Positions 8,509 to 16,449 of a DNA stretch of 46,940 nt are shown in pieces (position 1 is the stretch's first letter; every line of letters starts with the position of its first letter). The notes beneath the pieces were generated by a model. The model was not told where the DNA came from. It did no database searches and saw only the letters and a list, made by a program, of their open reading frames with translations. The translations under genes were made by a program, and so were the position numbers. Origin of the DNA: Aureimonas sp. Leaf324. Its GTDB lineage: Bacteria > Pseudomonadota > Alphaproteobacteria > Rhizobiales > Rhizobiaceae. The DNA is taken from the NCBI RefSeq assembly GCF_001423245.1, contig NZ_LMOH01000009.1:194-47133 (forward strand). Direction: 5' to 3'.

Positions 8509-8522
8509 TGAAACCGATTTCA
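8509..8522. promoter_or_regulatory. LacI-family operator candidate upstream of the transporter/hydrolase operon
   Basis: TGAAACCGATTTCA is a 14-base near-perfect palindrome: arms TGAAAyC and GATTTCA differ at one symmetric position, with the central CG typical of LacI/GalR operators. It lies 17 bases upstream of the first permease start, where binding would block transcription or initiation. The only LacI-type gene in the window is at 3601-4647 in the same locus. No second copy was found in front of the SIS or LacI genes. Confidence 0.6.
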
Positions 8523-8577
8523 ATGTGGAAGCGGGCGCGGGATCTTGTCAAGCGGCCGGGGTTCGGACCTGAGCGCA

Positions 8578-8608
8578 CCACCCCGCAGGCGCTTCGGCTG
8601 CGGGGTGG
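8578..8608. terminator. Strong GC hairpin downstream of the PRISE reductase gene
   Basis: Arms ccaccccgcag and ctgcggggtgg form a perfect 11-base stem with a 9-base loop. It lies 30 bases after the stop of the reductase gene (minus strand) and before the transporter promoter. There is no T-run, so it may act with Rho or as a boundary element. Confidence 0.45.
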
Positions 8609-8637
8609 TCGCGCGGGGTGGTCAAAGCCGTGCGACG

Positions 8638-9702
8638 TTACGGGATCACCCGATCGGCGCGCAGCTGCGCGAAGAGGTCGAAGAAGGCGTCGTCGGTCGG
8701 CTGGTAGTCGAGGAAGCCGAGGCGGCGCGACTTGCCCATGTCGGTCATCACCTCGAACGGACGGCCGAGGTCGGCATCCGTGTGCCAGGGCGAGGCGAGA
8801 CGATCGAGGTCCGCTTCGGCCAGCCCCTCACGCTCGGCAATGCGACGCCACACCGGCGCGTCGTCGCGCATCTGATCCTCCAGCGGGATGACCGTCCCGT
8901 CGAACGGGGCCGCCTCCAGCCCGAACCAGTCCGCGATGCGCGCCCACATCCACTTCCAGCGGAAGACGTCGCCGTTGACGATGTTGAACGCCTCGTCGGC
9001 GGCTGCCGGCGTCGTCGCCGCCCACAGGAGATGGCGCGCCAATTGGCTGGCGCTCGTCATGTCGGTCAGCCCGTTCCACTGCGCCGCCGAGCCGGGGAAG
9101 CGGAACGGGCGGCCGGTCTCGCGGCAGAGCGTGGCGTAGACCGCGAGCGTCGTGCCCATGTTCATCGCGTTGCCGACCGCCTTGCCGATCACCGTGTGCG
9201 GGCGGTGGACGCTCCAGCTGAAGCCGTCGCGCCGGGCGGCGGCGAAGACCTCGTCCTCCTGCGCGTAGTAGAAGTTGGCGACGTCGAGCCGGCCCTGGCT
9301 TTCGCGGAACGGGGTCTCGGGCAGCTCGCCCTTTCCGTAGGCCTCGAAGGGTCCGAGGTAGTGCTTGAGGCCGGTGACGAGCGCGACGTGGCGCACCCCG
9401 CCGCCTGAGGCGCGCAGGCCGTCGAGGAGGTTGCGCACCATGCCGGCGTTGACGCGGATGTTCTCGGCCTCGGTCGGCTGGCGCAACCAGGTCGTGATGA
9501 AGACGCTGTCGGGACGGACGTCCGTCAGCGCCTCTGCCGTTCCATCCGCATCCTGCAGGTCGGCGGCCACGGGCCGGACGCCCGGCTGCTCCACCGGCCG
9601 GCGGGCCAGACCGTGCACCGTCCACCCCTCCGACAGGAGACGCGAGGCCGTCGCGCTGCCCACGATCCCGCTCGCACCCACCACCAGCGCTGTCTTCTTC
9701 AT
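8638..9702 (-). CDS. NAD(P)-dependent SDR oxidoreductase of the PRISE type (progesterone 5-beta-reductase/iridoid synthase-like)
   Basis: Cytoplasmic Rossmann-fold reductase of 354 aa. The nucleotide motif VVGASGIVGSA is at the N terminus, followed by GLARRP. The PRISE-specific catalytic segment NFYYAQEDEVF replaces the usual YxxxK of short-chain dehydrogenases, and WSVHRPHTVIG follows as in plant and bacterial members. Known PRISE enzymes reduce activated C=C bonds of enones. The start at ATG 9702 is preferred because AAGGAG lies seven bases before it; ATG 9705 directly upstream is also possible. It appears monocistronic; the physiological substrate is unknown. Confidence 0.85.
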   Translation of the reverse strand: MKKTALVVGASGIVGSATASRLLSEGWTVHGLARRPVEQPGVRPVAADLQDADGTAEALTDVRPDSVFITTWLRQPTEAENIRVNAGMVRNLLDGLRASGGGVRHVALVTGLKHYLGPFEAYGKGELPETPFRESQGRLDVANFYYAQEDEVFAAARRDGFSWSVHRPHTVIGKAVGNAMNMGTTLAVYATLCRETGRPFRFPGSAAQWNGLTDMTSASQLARHLLWAATTPAAADEAFNIVNGDVFRWKWMWARIADWFGLEAAPFDGTVIPLEDQMRDDAPVWRRIAEREGLAEADLDRLASPWHTDADLGRPFEVMTDMGKSRRLGFLDYQPTDDAFFDLFAQLRADRVIP

Positions 9703-9892
9703 CATGCAACTCCTTGATGCGAAGAGACCAAGGTGGGGCAGGACACGGCAAAAGCCCGCCGGGCGTCGCGGCTTTCGGCGCGCGCCGACGTGGTAGGGGC
9801 AGAAGAGGCGACGCCGCCGCAGACGGCAAGCCGGCCAAGGGCGGCAGCGAAGGGCGCATGCGGCCGGCTCCCGGCCGCCCGCACGCCGGTCG
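9703..9892. other. Intergenic region with a GC hairpin
   Basis: No gene was recognised. It contains the perfect hairpin gcggccgg-ctc-ccggccgc at 9860-9878, just past the stop of the Rmf-like gene on the minus strand; it lacks a T-run but could end that transcript. Confidence 0.4.
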
Positions 9893-10054
9893 TCAGGCCG
9901 AGCGCTTCACGCCCCGGCACTGAGCCTCGGAGGCTGCCTGGTCGAAGCCGTCCATCCAGCAGTTCCAGGCTTCGGTGTTGATGTCGTAGGGGTTCTCGTG
10001 CCGGGCCTTCCCCTCGTCGTGAGCCTTGCGGCCTTCCGCGTGCTGCGCAGTCAT
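9893..10054 (-). CDS. Rmf-like small protein (ribosome modulation factor family)
   Basis: Basic 53-aa protein. The pattern EGRKAHDEGKARHENPYD...W-MDGFDQA resembles alphaproteobacterial Rmf/CrpP-type proteins (A-x-x-x-G-x-x-A-x-x-x-G...NPYD...W-x-x-G). Rmf in Escherichia coli dimerises 70S ribosomes in stationary phase. The ATG at 10054 has GGAG nine bases upstream. It is a single gene between the PRISE and c-di-GMP genes. The match is by pattern only, so a regulatory or stress role is an inference. Confidence 0.72.
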   Translation of the reverse strand: MTAQHAEGRKAHDEGKARHENPYDINTEAWNCWMDGFDQAASEAQCRGVKRSA

Positions 10055-10132
10055 GCGAACGTCTCCAATGCGTCCCCTGCGACGTTTTGGCAGACAATTG
10101 AGATCGTTTGAAGGCTAAAGACCGCGCGTCGT

Positions 10133-12967
10133 CTAAACGAGCGCGGGCATCGCCCGGCGTTCGGTCCCTTCGAAGCGCTCGCGCTCCTCCCCGCCCCCGG
10201 CAAAGAGCGCGCTCGCCCGCTCGATGTCCAGCGGCCTGGAATAGAGGTAGCCCTGCCCCTCGCCACAACCGAGCTCGCGCAGGATGTCGGCCTGATTCGG
10301 CGTCTCGACGCCCTCGGCGATGGTACGGATGCCGAGCCCGTCGGCCAGCACCACGACCGAACGCAGGACCGCCATCGAATGCCGACTGCCGGGAATGTCG
10401 GTCACGAAGCTGCGGTCGATCTTGATCTTGGCGATGGGAAAGCGGTGGAGGTAGCCGAGCGAGGAATAGCCGGTGCCGAAATCGTCGAGCGCGAAGGTGA
10501 CGCCGAGCGCCAGAAGATCCTCGAAGATCCCCGCGAGGCGATGGTTCTCGCCGACGAAGGCGGACTCCGTGATCTCGAGTTCGAGACGCCTCGGATCGAG
10601 CCCCGACGCCGCAAGAGCCGAGCGCACGGTGCCGACGATGTCGCCGGTGAGGAACTGCAGCGGCGACACGTTGACGGCGACCTTGATCGTCTCCGGCCAG
10701 CGGAGGGCGTCCCGGCAGGCGGCGTGGAGAACCAGGGCCCCGAGCCTGTGGATCAGGCCGGTCTCCTCGGCGACCGGAATGAACTCCGCCGGCGAGACGA
10801 GGCCGCGCTCGGGATGGCGCCAGCGCACCAGCGCTTCCGCGCCGGTCCAGGCGCCGCTGCGAAGGCCGATCTGCGGCTGGTAGGCGAGTTCGAAGGCGCC
10901 GGCCTCGATGGCGTCTGTGAGATCGCGCTCCAGCGCTAGCCGTTCGAGGCGCGCGGCGTCCATCGACAGGTCGAACTCGACCACCGGCCCCGCCGCCGTC
11001 CGCTTCGCCTGGTAGAGGGCGACGTCGGCCCGGCGGCGCAGCACCGACGCGTCGCGGCAGCCGTCGACCTCGGCGGCGATGCCGACGGAGGTGCCGATCG
11101 AGATGCGATGCCCGTTCACCTCGTACGGGCGCCCGACCTCGGCGACGACGCGCTCGGCCAGACGCCGGGCGCGTTCGCGGTCGGCCGAACGCAGGAGCAC
11201 CAGGAACTCGTCGCCGCCGATGCGGAACACGGTGGCCTCGGGCGGCAGCGCGGTCGCGGCGCGGCGCGCCGTCTCGGTGAGGACAGCGTCGCCCGTCGCG
11301 TGGCCGAGCGCGTCGTTGACCCCCTTGAAGCGGTCGAGGTCGAAGGCGAGAAGCGCCACGGGCGCCCCGTCCGCAGCCAGCGTGTCGAGTTGCTCCTCCA
11401 GCGCCCGGCGGTTGGGAAGACCGGTCAGGCTGTCGTGGAAGGCGGCAAAGCGCAGCCGCTCCTGCGCCCGCTCGCGGTCGGTGACGTCGTGGAGCACGAG
11501 ACTGGCGTAGCGCAACCGATGACCCTCGCCCCCGGCGCGCCGGCGATCCTCCAGCCAGAACGGCGAGACCGCGTATTCGAGGATGCGTGCGTCGTCGGCA
11601 TCGCCCTGCCGCGCGATGCGGCGGACCGGCGTTCCGCGCGAGCCGGTCTCCGGCGTCGAAGCCATGGCCTCGCGGACGGGTTCGACGAAGGCCGGCGGCA
11701 AGTCGGCGAGGCTTCCCGGCGCTCCGTCCGGCGGCAGATCGAGGAGGCGCCGCGCCACGTCGTTGATGCGCATGATGCGCCCCACTTCGTCGACGATGAC
11801 GATCGCGTCGAACCCGTCGTCGACCACCCGCTCGAGAAGGCGCGCCGTGTTGCGCGTCTCGACCCGCGAGACCCAGAGCCGGAACTGGCGCAGATCGAAC
11901 TCGCGCACGAGGCTCCAGAGCGCCACCGCCGCGACCGAGAGCTGCAGCGCGGCCGTCTCGATCATCACCGCGCGATCGAGGTAGAACCAGGCCGCCACCG
12001 CCTCGAACGCGAGGGCGGCGAGCGCTGCGGCCAGGAGGCTGCGGCGAAGGCCCTGCCGCACGGCGAACCACACGCCGAGCGCGAGCACGAGCGGCACGAG
12101 GGCGAGCGGCGGCTGCCAGGGGACCAGCGCGCGGCCCTGCTTGAGCGTCTCGGCCGCCAGGGCGATCACGGTCGACCCGGAGACGATGCCGGCGCCCGGC
12201 ACGGGAAACAGGTCGTGAAGCTCGATCGCGCTCGCCCCGACGATCAGGGTCTTTCCCGCCAGCGCGCCGTGCGCGATCCGGCCGTGGAGGAGGTCGACGA
12301 AGGACACGCGCGGTATCGAGGCGGCATCGATCCCGTGGTCGATGCCGAAGTCGTCGGTTCCCGCCTCGCGGCCTGCGAGCACCGCCGGCATCGAGCCGAT
12401 CGTCTCGCCGTCGACGTCGATACTCAAGGGAAAGCGCCTCACGCGCCCGTCGTCGTCCACCGGCACGTTGATCGAGACCGGCCAGGAGGCCGACAGGAGC
12501 GTTGCGATCGGCATCGACGCCAGCATCGCGCCGGAAGCCGGGTCATGCTGGACGAAGGCGGCGAGGAAGGTCTCGGGGCCGGCGGAAGCGAGCGCCTCGG
12601 CGAAGGCGGCGTCGTCCTCGGGGCCCGTGCGCGCGGAGAAGTCGACGTCGAAGGCGACGCGCGCGGCGCCCGCCTCGGCCGCCGCATGGAGGAGATCGGC
12701 GTGAAGCCGGCGCGGCCAGGGCCAGACCCCGACCTCGCCGAGGCTCCGGGCGTCGATGTCGACAAGGACGATCTCGCCGGAGGCGGCCTGCGATCCCAGC
12801 ATGAACCGGGCATCGGACAGGGCTTTGTCCAGCGCCGCGGGAACGCCGGACAGGAGGGCTGCGGCGAGGCAGGCGGCGACGACGAGGAGCGTCGCCAGCG
12901 ACCGGATGTCCGCCACCGTCAGACGGGCGGCGCGGCGGCGGATCGTGCGGATCGTCGGGCTCGGCAT
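10133..12967 (-). CDS. CHASE2-PAS-GGDEF-EAL membrane protein (c-di-GMP cyclase/phosphodiesterase)
   Basis: Inner-membrane signalling protein of 944 aa. One N-terminal helix (about 26-44) leads to an extracytoplasmic CHASE2 sensor (about 45-280), then three membrane helices (about 285-350). A PAS domain follows (about 375-500, FDAIVIVDEVGRIMRINDVA), then GGDEF with intact RIGGDEF (about 582-588) and EAL with GAEALVRWRHP (EAL at 711-713), DDFGTGYSS and AEGVET. Both catalytic motifs are intact, but no RxxD inhibitory site precedes GGDEF, so product feedback through that site is unlikely. ATG 12967 is chosen because AGGAG precedes it at about 10 bases; GTG 12976 is an alternative. It follows the FecR-domain gene by 47 bases, a pairing known for CHASE2 proteins, suggesting FecR-type sensing of an envelope signal. 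Confidence 0.95.
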   Translation of the reverse strand: MPSPTIRTIRRRAARLTVADIRSLATLLVVAACLAAALLSGVPAALDKALSDARFMLGSQAASGEIVLVDIDARSLGEVGVWPWPRRLHADLLHAAAEAGAARVAFDVDFSARTGPEDDAAFAEALASAGPETFLAAFVQHDPASGAMLASMPIATLLSASWPVSINVPVDDDGRVRRFPLSIDVDGETIGSMPAVLAGREAGTDDFGIDHGIDAASIPRVSFVDLLHGRIAHGALAGKTLIVGASAIELHDLFPVPGAGIVSGSTVIALAAETLKQGRALVPWQPPLALVPLVLALGVWFAVRQGLRRSLLAAALAALAFEAVAAWFYLDRAVMIETAALQLSVAAVALWSLVREFDLRQFRLWVSRVETRNTARLLERVVDDGFDAIVIVDEVGRIMRINDVARRLLDLPPDGAPGSLADLPPAFVEPVREAMASTPETGSRGTPVRRIARQGDADDARILEYAVSPFWLEDRRRAGGEGHRLRYASLVLHDVTDRERAQERLRFAAFHDSLTGLPNRRALEEQLDTLAADGAPVALLAFDLDRFKGVNDALGHATGDAVLTETARRAATALPPEATVFRIGGDEFLVLLRSADRERARRLAERVVAEVGRPYEVNGHRISIGTSVGIAAEVDGCRDASVLRRRADVALYQAKRTAAGPVVEFDLSMDAARLERLALERDLTDAIEAGAFELAYQPQIGLRSGAWTGAEALVRWRHPERGLVSPAEFIPVAEETGLIHRLGALVLHAACRDALRWPETIKVAVNVSPLQFLTGDIVGTVRSALAASGLDPRRLELEITESAFVGENHRLAGIFEDLLALGVTFALDDFGTGYSSLGYLHRFPIAKIKIDRSFVTDIPGSRHSMAVLRSVVVLADGLGIRTIAEGVETPNQADILRELGCGEGQGYLYSRPLDIERASALFAGGGEERERFEGTERRAMPALV

Positions 12968-13014
12968 CCTCGTCACACTCCTGTCCCGCGATCCGCCGGG
13001 GTGGCGGGCGTCAG

Positions 13015-14514
13015 CTACTTGGTTGTGCCGCCGAAGCCGCTCGGCCCGTTGCCGTTGTTGCCCTTGCCGCTGCCATTGGCGAGGGCGCTCTTCGGACCAC
13101 CGTTGCCGAGGCCGTTGCCATTGTTGCCCTTCCCGTTGCCGGGAGCGCCGTCACCGTTCGGTCCGCCGTTCCCCTTGCCGTTGCCGTTGTTGCCGCCGCC
13201 GTTGCCGTTGTTCCCCTTCGGACCATCCTTGCCGGGGTCGCCCTTGTCCTCGCCACCGACCGGGCCGGCGGCTCCGGGTCCGCCCTTGTCGGAACCGTCG
13301 TGGTCTTTGCCGTCCTTGCCCGGACCACCGGCGGCCGGTCCACCCTTCTCCGGGCCATCCTTGTCGGGTCCGCCCTTATCCGGGCCGCCCTTGCCGGATC
13401 CGTCGTGGCCGGGGCCGCCCTTGCCCGGACCCGCCTTATCGGGTCCGCCCTTGTCGTTGCCGTCGGCACCCGGCCGGCCGGCGGGGCCGCCGTTCTGCGG
13501 GCCGCCCTGGCCGGGCTTGCCCGCGCCCGCCTCGTTCCCGCCGGGGCGGCCGTCGCCGGTTCCGGTTCCCGTCGTGCCGCCGAACCCGTTGCCGCCGGTG
13601 CCCGCACCGGTACTGCCGGCCGGGCCTGCGCCGGTGCCGACGCTCTCGCTGTTGCTCGCCGCCTGGCTGCGCGCCTCGCCGCTCGGCGCATTGGTCTCGG
13701 CGACGCTGCTGCCGATCGACTGGCGGTCGCGACCGTTGGAATCGGCGCCGCCGAAGCCGCCGGAACTTGCCGCATCCGACGAACGCGAGGCGCTCGGGCC
13801 GTTCGCGGTACCATGGGTGGAGGCGGCCGCGTCGCGGCTTGCCGACGTGGCGGCGGATTGGGCCGCTTCCGGCGCCTGCGCCGCGCGGAAGCTCTGGAGC
13901 GCCTGGCCGACCGGGGCGACGCTCGGCGCGGCCGGCTGGCCCGGCGTCACGCCCGGCGCATTCACGCCCGCCGTGTGAAGGCCGGACGTCGCGGCCGACA
14001 CGCTGGCGCGCTGCCCGGCGGCGATCCCGGCCGTCTCGCCCGTCTTCAGGTCGCTCACCTGCACGAGCCCGCGGTCGACGCCGATCTTGGTGTCCGTCTT
14101 GGTGACGCTGATCGTGAAGGCCGTTCCCTTGACGACCGCCGCCATGAACGGGGTCTTCACGGTGAAATGGGGGGCCGAGCGCTTCTCGATGTCGAAGGCG
14201 ATGCTGCCGGTCTGCTGCAGCACCTCGGTCTTGGAGCTGAAGAAGCCCTTGGGCTGCACCATCGCGACGCTGCCGGGCCCGAGGGTCATGACGTTGTTCT
14301 CGCTCGACAGACGCACGCGGCCCGACTTCGCGGTCGCGATCGTCAGACCCTCGGGGATCATCATGCCGGCGGTCAGGACGTTGCGCTTCTCGTTGCTTTC
14401 CATCGCCCAGGCCGTGCCGCTGACGCGGTCGACCCGCCACTCGCGCGCCCATCCGACATCCGCCTGGAAAAGCACCACGAGCAGGAGGAGAAGGGCGGAC
14501 AGACGTGCGGACAT
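13015..14514 (-). CDS. Exported FecR-domain protein with long Gly/Pro/Lys/Asp collagen-like tail
   Basis: Protein of 499 aa with a signal peptide (residues 1-22, MSARLSALLLLLVVLFQADVG). A FecR domain spans about 25-190: WRVDRVSGTAWAM, LTAGMMIPEG, GRVRLS, VKTPFMAAVVKGTAF are the usual beta-helix repeats. From about 250 onward it is low-complexity: first Ser/Ala/Gly-rich, then about 150 residues of GGPDKGGPDKDGPEKGGP-type repeats, ending in Asn/Gly repeats. The protein is periplasmic or surface-exposed by prediction. It is the upstream partner of the CHASE2 c-di-GMP protein. The repeat DNA (about 13030-13520) is a likely site of length variation between strains. Confidence 0.9.
   Translation of the reverse strand: MSARLSALLLLLVVLFQADVGWAREWRVDRVSGTAWAMESNEKRNVLTAGMMIPEGLTIATAKSGRVRLSSENNVMTLGPGSVAMVQPKGFFSSKTEVLQQTGSIAFDIEKRSAPHFTVKTPFMAAVVKGTAFTISVTKTDTKIGVDRGLVQVSDLKTGETAGIAAGQRASVSAATSGLHTAGVNAPGVTPGQPAAPSVAPVGQALQSFRAAQAPEAAQSAATSASRDAAASTHGTANGPSASRSSDAASSGGFGGADSNGRDRQSIGSSVAETNAPSGEARSQAASNSESVGTGAGPAGSTGAGTGGNGFGGTTGTGTGDGRPGGNEAGAGKPGQGGPQNGGPAGRPGADGNDKGGPDKAGPGKGGPGHDGSGKGGPDKGGPDKDGPEKGGPAAGGPGKDGKDHDGSDKGGPGAAGPVGGEDKGDPGKDGPKGNNGNGGGNNGNGKGNGGPNGDGAPGNGKGNNGNGLGNGGPKSALANGSGKGNNGNGPSGFGGTTK
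13030..13520. repeat. Imperfect short tandem repeats encoding the collagen-like tail
   Basis: On the plus strand the units ccgcccttgtcgggtccg, ccgttgccgttgttgcc and variants recur every 9-18 bases. They encode the Gly-Gly-Pro-Asp-Lys and Gly-Asn-Asn-Gly-Asn repeats of the FecR-domain protein. Confidence 0.75.
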
Positions 14515-14699
14515 CGGGTTCGAACCTTGGCTTCGATCCCGATCACCCTGACGGACGAACACGAGGACGGGCCTAAGCGAATCCGTCAAATTCGCCCGAT
14601 CCCCGCGGCAAATCGCGCAAACCCCCTCAAACTTGCGGTCGCGGGCACCAAACGGGCCGGGCGGCCGGGTCGTGGACGCGCGGCGTGAAGGCGACCCCG

Positions 14700-15857
14700 T
14701 CAGCCCTCGATCGCGTGCGGCACGAAGCGCGACAGGTTGCGGGTGATGCGCGAGCGGTCCTCGCGGATGCCGAGTCCCGCCGCCCCGTTGCCGACGATCC
14801 AGGCGCCGAGGACGGCGAACTGCCCGTCGACCTCGAAGAGCGGCGTCAGTTCCTGGACGATGCGGCGTCCCGCGCCGTAGTCGCCGCCCGTCGCCTCCGC
14901 CTCCTGCCCGCCTTCGAGGATCGCGATGTTCTCGCCCTCGCGCGAGAAGAACGGCTTGCGCACGGAGCGCTCGAGCGAGCCGGCGCGCGGGTCGTCGTCG
15001 AAGAAGGCGGGCAGGAGGTTGGGGTGGCCGGGATGGCGTTCCCAGAGGAGCGGCAGGATGCCCTTGTTCGACAGGATCGCCTTCCACGGCGGCTCGACCC
15101 ACTGCGTTCCCGAGCCCTCGAGATGGCGCGCGAAGGGCTCGCGCATCATGTCCTCCCACGGATAAAGCTTGAAGCAGCGGTCGATGACGCGCTCGTTCGG
15201 ATCGGTGAAGCGGCCGAGCGCGTCGACCCCGATCGAGCCCATGTCGATGAGGGCCGTGTGGTGCCCGGCCTGCACGGCGCAGTCCATGAGATAGGCGGCC
15301 GTCCCGCGGTCCTCGTCGCTCGCCGTCACCGCCGCGAAATGGAAGATGCGGTCCGCCGGAAACGCGGCGAAGGCCGCGACGAGGCTCTCCTGCAGGAGGT
15401 TAAACTGGTCGGCGTCGCCGGGCAGGCGCCCGAGCGCAATCTGGTCGGTCAGCCAGTTGTGCTGGAAGTAGGCCGCCTCGAAGATGCCGGTCGGCGTGTC
15501 GGCGTTGTATTCGAGAAGCTTGGCGGGCCCATGCCCGTCATAGGCGAGGTCGAAGCGGCCGTAGAGCGAGGGCTCCCGCTCGCGGAACGACCGGCGCACG
15601 AACTCGAACTGCTCCGGCGGGATGTCGAGGCGCGCCATCAGCGCGTCGGACGCGGCGACCTCCGCCGCAAGGTCGAGGCAGAGCGCGTGCAGCGCCTGCG
15701 TCGGGGCCTCGATCTCCGCCTCGATCTCGGCGAGGCTGAAGCGGTAGTAGGTGTCGTCCAGCCAGTAGGGCTCGCCGTACATTTCGTGGAAGCCGAAGCC
15801 GACGGCCTCGGCTTCCCGCTGCCAGCCCTCGCGCGGCGCGATGCGTCGACGCTCCAC
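14700..15857 (-). CDS. Glutathionylspermidine synthase-family ATP-grasp ligase (YgiC/YjfC-like)
   Basis: ATP-grasp amide ligase homologue, 385 aa, close to YgiC/YjfC length. It carries FHEMYGEPYWLDD-YYRF, LLEYNADTPTGIFEAAYFQ, FKLYPWEDMMREPF, ILSNKGILPLLWE, KPFFSREGENI and GIREDRSRIT, all YgiC hallmarks. The GTG start at 15857 follows the YgiB-like stop by two bases and matches the YgiC N terminus. Family members resemble the synthase half of GspS but lack the amidase half; their true substrate is unsettled. It is the last gene of the yjfKLM-C-like operon. Confidence 0.93.
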   Translation of the reverse strand: MERRRIAPREGWQREAEAVGFGFHEMYGEPYWLDDTYYRFSLAEIEAEIEAPTQALHALCLDLAAEVAASDALMARLDIPPEQFEFVRRSFREREPSLYGRFDLAYDGHGPAKLLEYNADTPTGIFEAAYFQHNWLTDQIALGRLPGDADQFNLLQESLVAAFAAFPADRIFHFAAVTASDEDRGTAAYLMDCAVQAGHHTALIDMGSIGVDALGRFTDPNERVIDRCFKLYPWEDMMREPFARHLEGSGTQWVEPPWKAILSNKGILPLLWERHPGHPNLLPAFFDDDPRAGSLERSVRKPFFSREGENIAILEGGQEAEATGGDYGAGRRIVQELTPLFEVDGQFAVLGAWIVGNGAAGLGIREDRSRITRNLSRFVPHAIEG

Positions 15858-15859
15858 CC

Positions 15860-16438
15860 TCAGCCGCCGGAGGAGAAGCCGCCGCGGCTCGACGACAGGC
15901 CGCCGAAGCCGCTGCGCGAGACGGTGCGGGTGTTGACGTTGGCGGGCCGCGGCGTCGCGGTCTGCGTGCCGATCACCGGGTCGGAGCGGTAGGCCGTGCC
16001 GTTCCGGCCGGTGAAGATCGGCGTCGGTCGTGTGTAGGAGCCGCCGCCGACATAGCGGCCGTAGGAGTTGTAGTCGGTCATCCGCTGCACGGCGGAGGAG
16101 ATGAGATAGCCGGTCATGAAGGGCAGGAAGAAGCTGCCGCCGCCGGTGCCGCCGGCCTGCTCGCGCGGCACCTCCATGCAGCGCCCGGCGCCGTATTCGG
16201 TCTCGCAGGCGGCCTTGCCGTCGAATTTCGGCGCGTCGCGCAGGTGCTGGCTGAGCGCCGTCTGGTACTCGGCGTTGCAGATGCCTTGGTCGAAGCCGGC
16301 TTCTATGCACTGCGCCGGCGAGGTGAAGAGCGTGTTGTCGGAGGGCTCGTCGCCGCAGCCCGACAGCGCCAGACCGCCGGCGGCGATGGTGCCGAGCGCC
16401 AGGAGCGGCGGCCGTTGGGAGAGGAAGCGTCGGGTCAT
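15860..16438 (-). CDS. DUF1190 lipoprotein (YgiB/YjfM-like)
   Basis: Lipoprotein of 192 aa. The lipobox LALSGC gives a lipidated Cys near residue 28. The conserved part has Cys-rich features PAQCIEAGFDQGICNAEYQ and CETEYGAGRCMEVP. The C terminus is Gly/Ser-rich (GFGGLSSSRGGFSSGG), as in YgiB. ATG 16438 is the natural start before the signal peptide. It lies between the DUF350 and the ATP-grasp gene; the pair YgiB-YgiC is conserved widely. Confidence 0.9.
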   Translation of the reverse strand: MTRRFLSQRPPLLALGTIAAGGLALSGCGDEPSDNTLFTSPAQCIEAGFDQGICNAEYQTALSQHLRDAPKFDGKAACETEYGAGRCMEVPREQAGGTGGGSFFLPFMTGYLISSAVQRMTDYNSYGRYVGGGSYTRPTPIFTGRNGTAYRSDPVIGTQTATPRPANVNTRTVSRSGFGGLSSSRGGFSSGG

Positions 16439-16449
16439 GGCCGCATCCC

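Noticed and set aside
1530-8522. Opine (mannopine-type) catabolism as the main reading of the left locus
   Set aside because: The hydrolase shows an aspartylglucosaminidase active site, and no opine oxidase or Moc-type genes are present.
11108-13978. Open plus-strand frame of 956 codons opposite the CHASE2 and FecR genes
   Set aside because: Composition is Arg/Gly/Pro-rich without domains and it is antisense to two genes with clear motifs; a GC-rich codon-bias shadow.
14515-14535. tRNA-like GGTTCGAACC near the FecR start
   Set aside because: No acceptor stem or anticodon arm could be folded around it.
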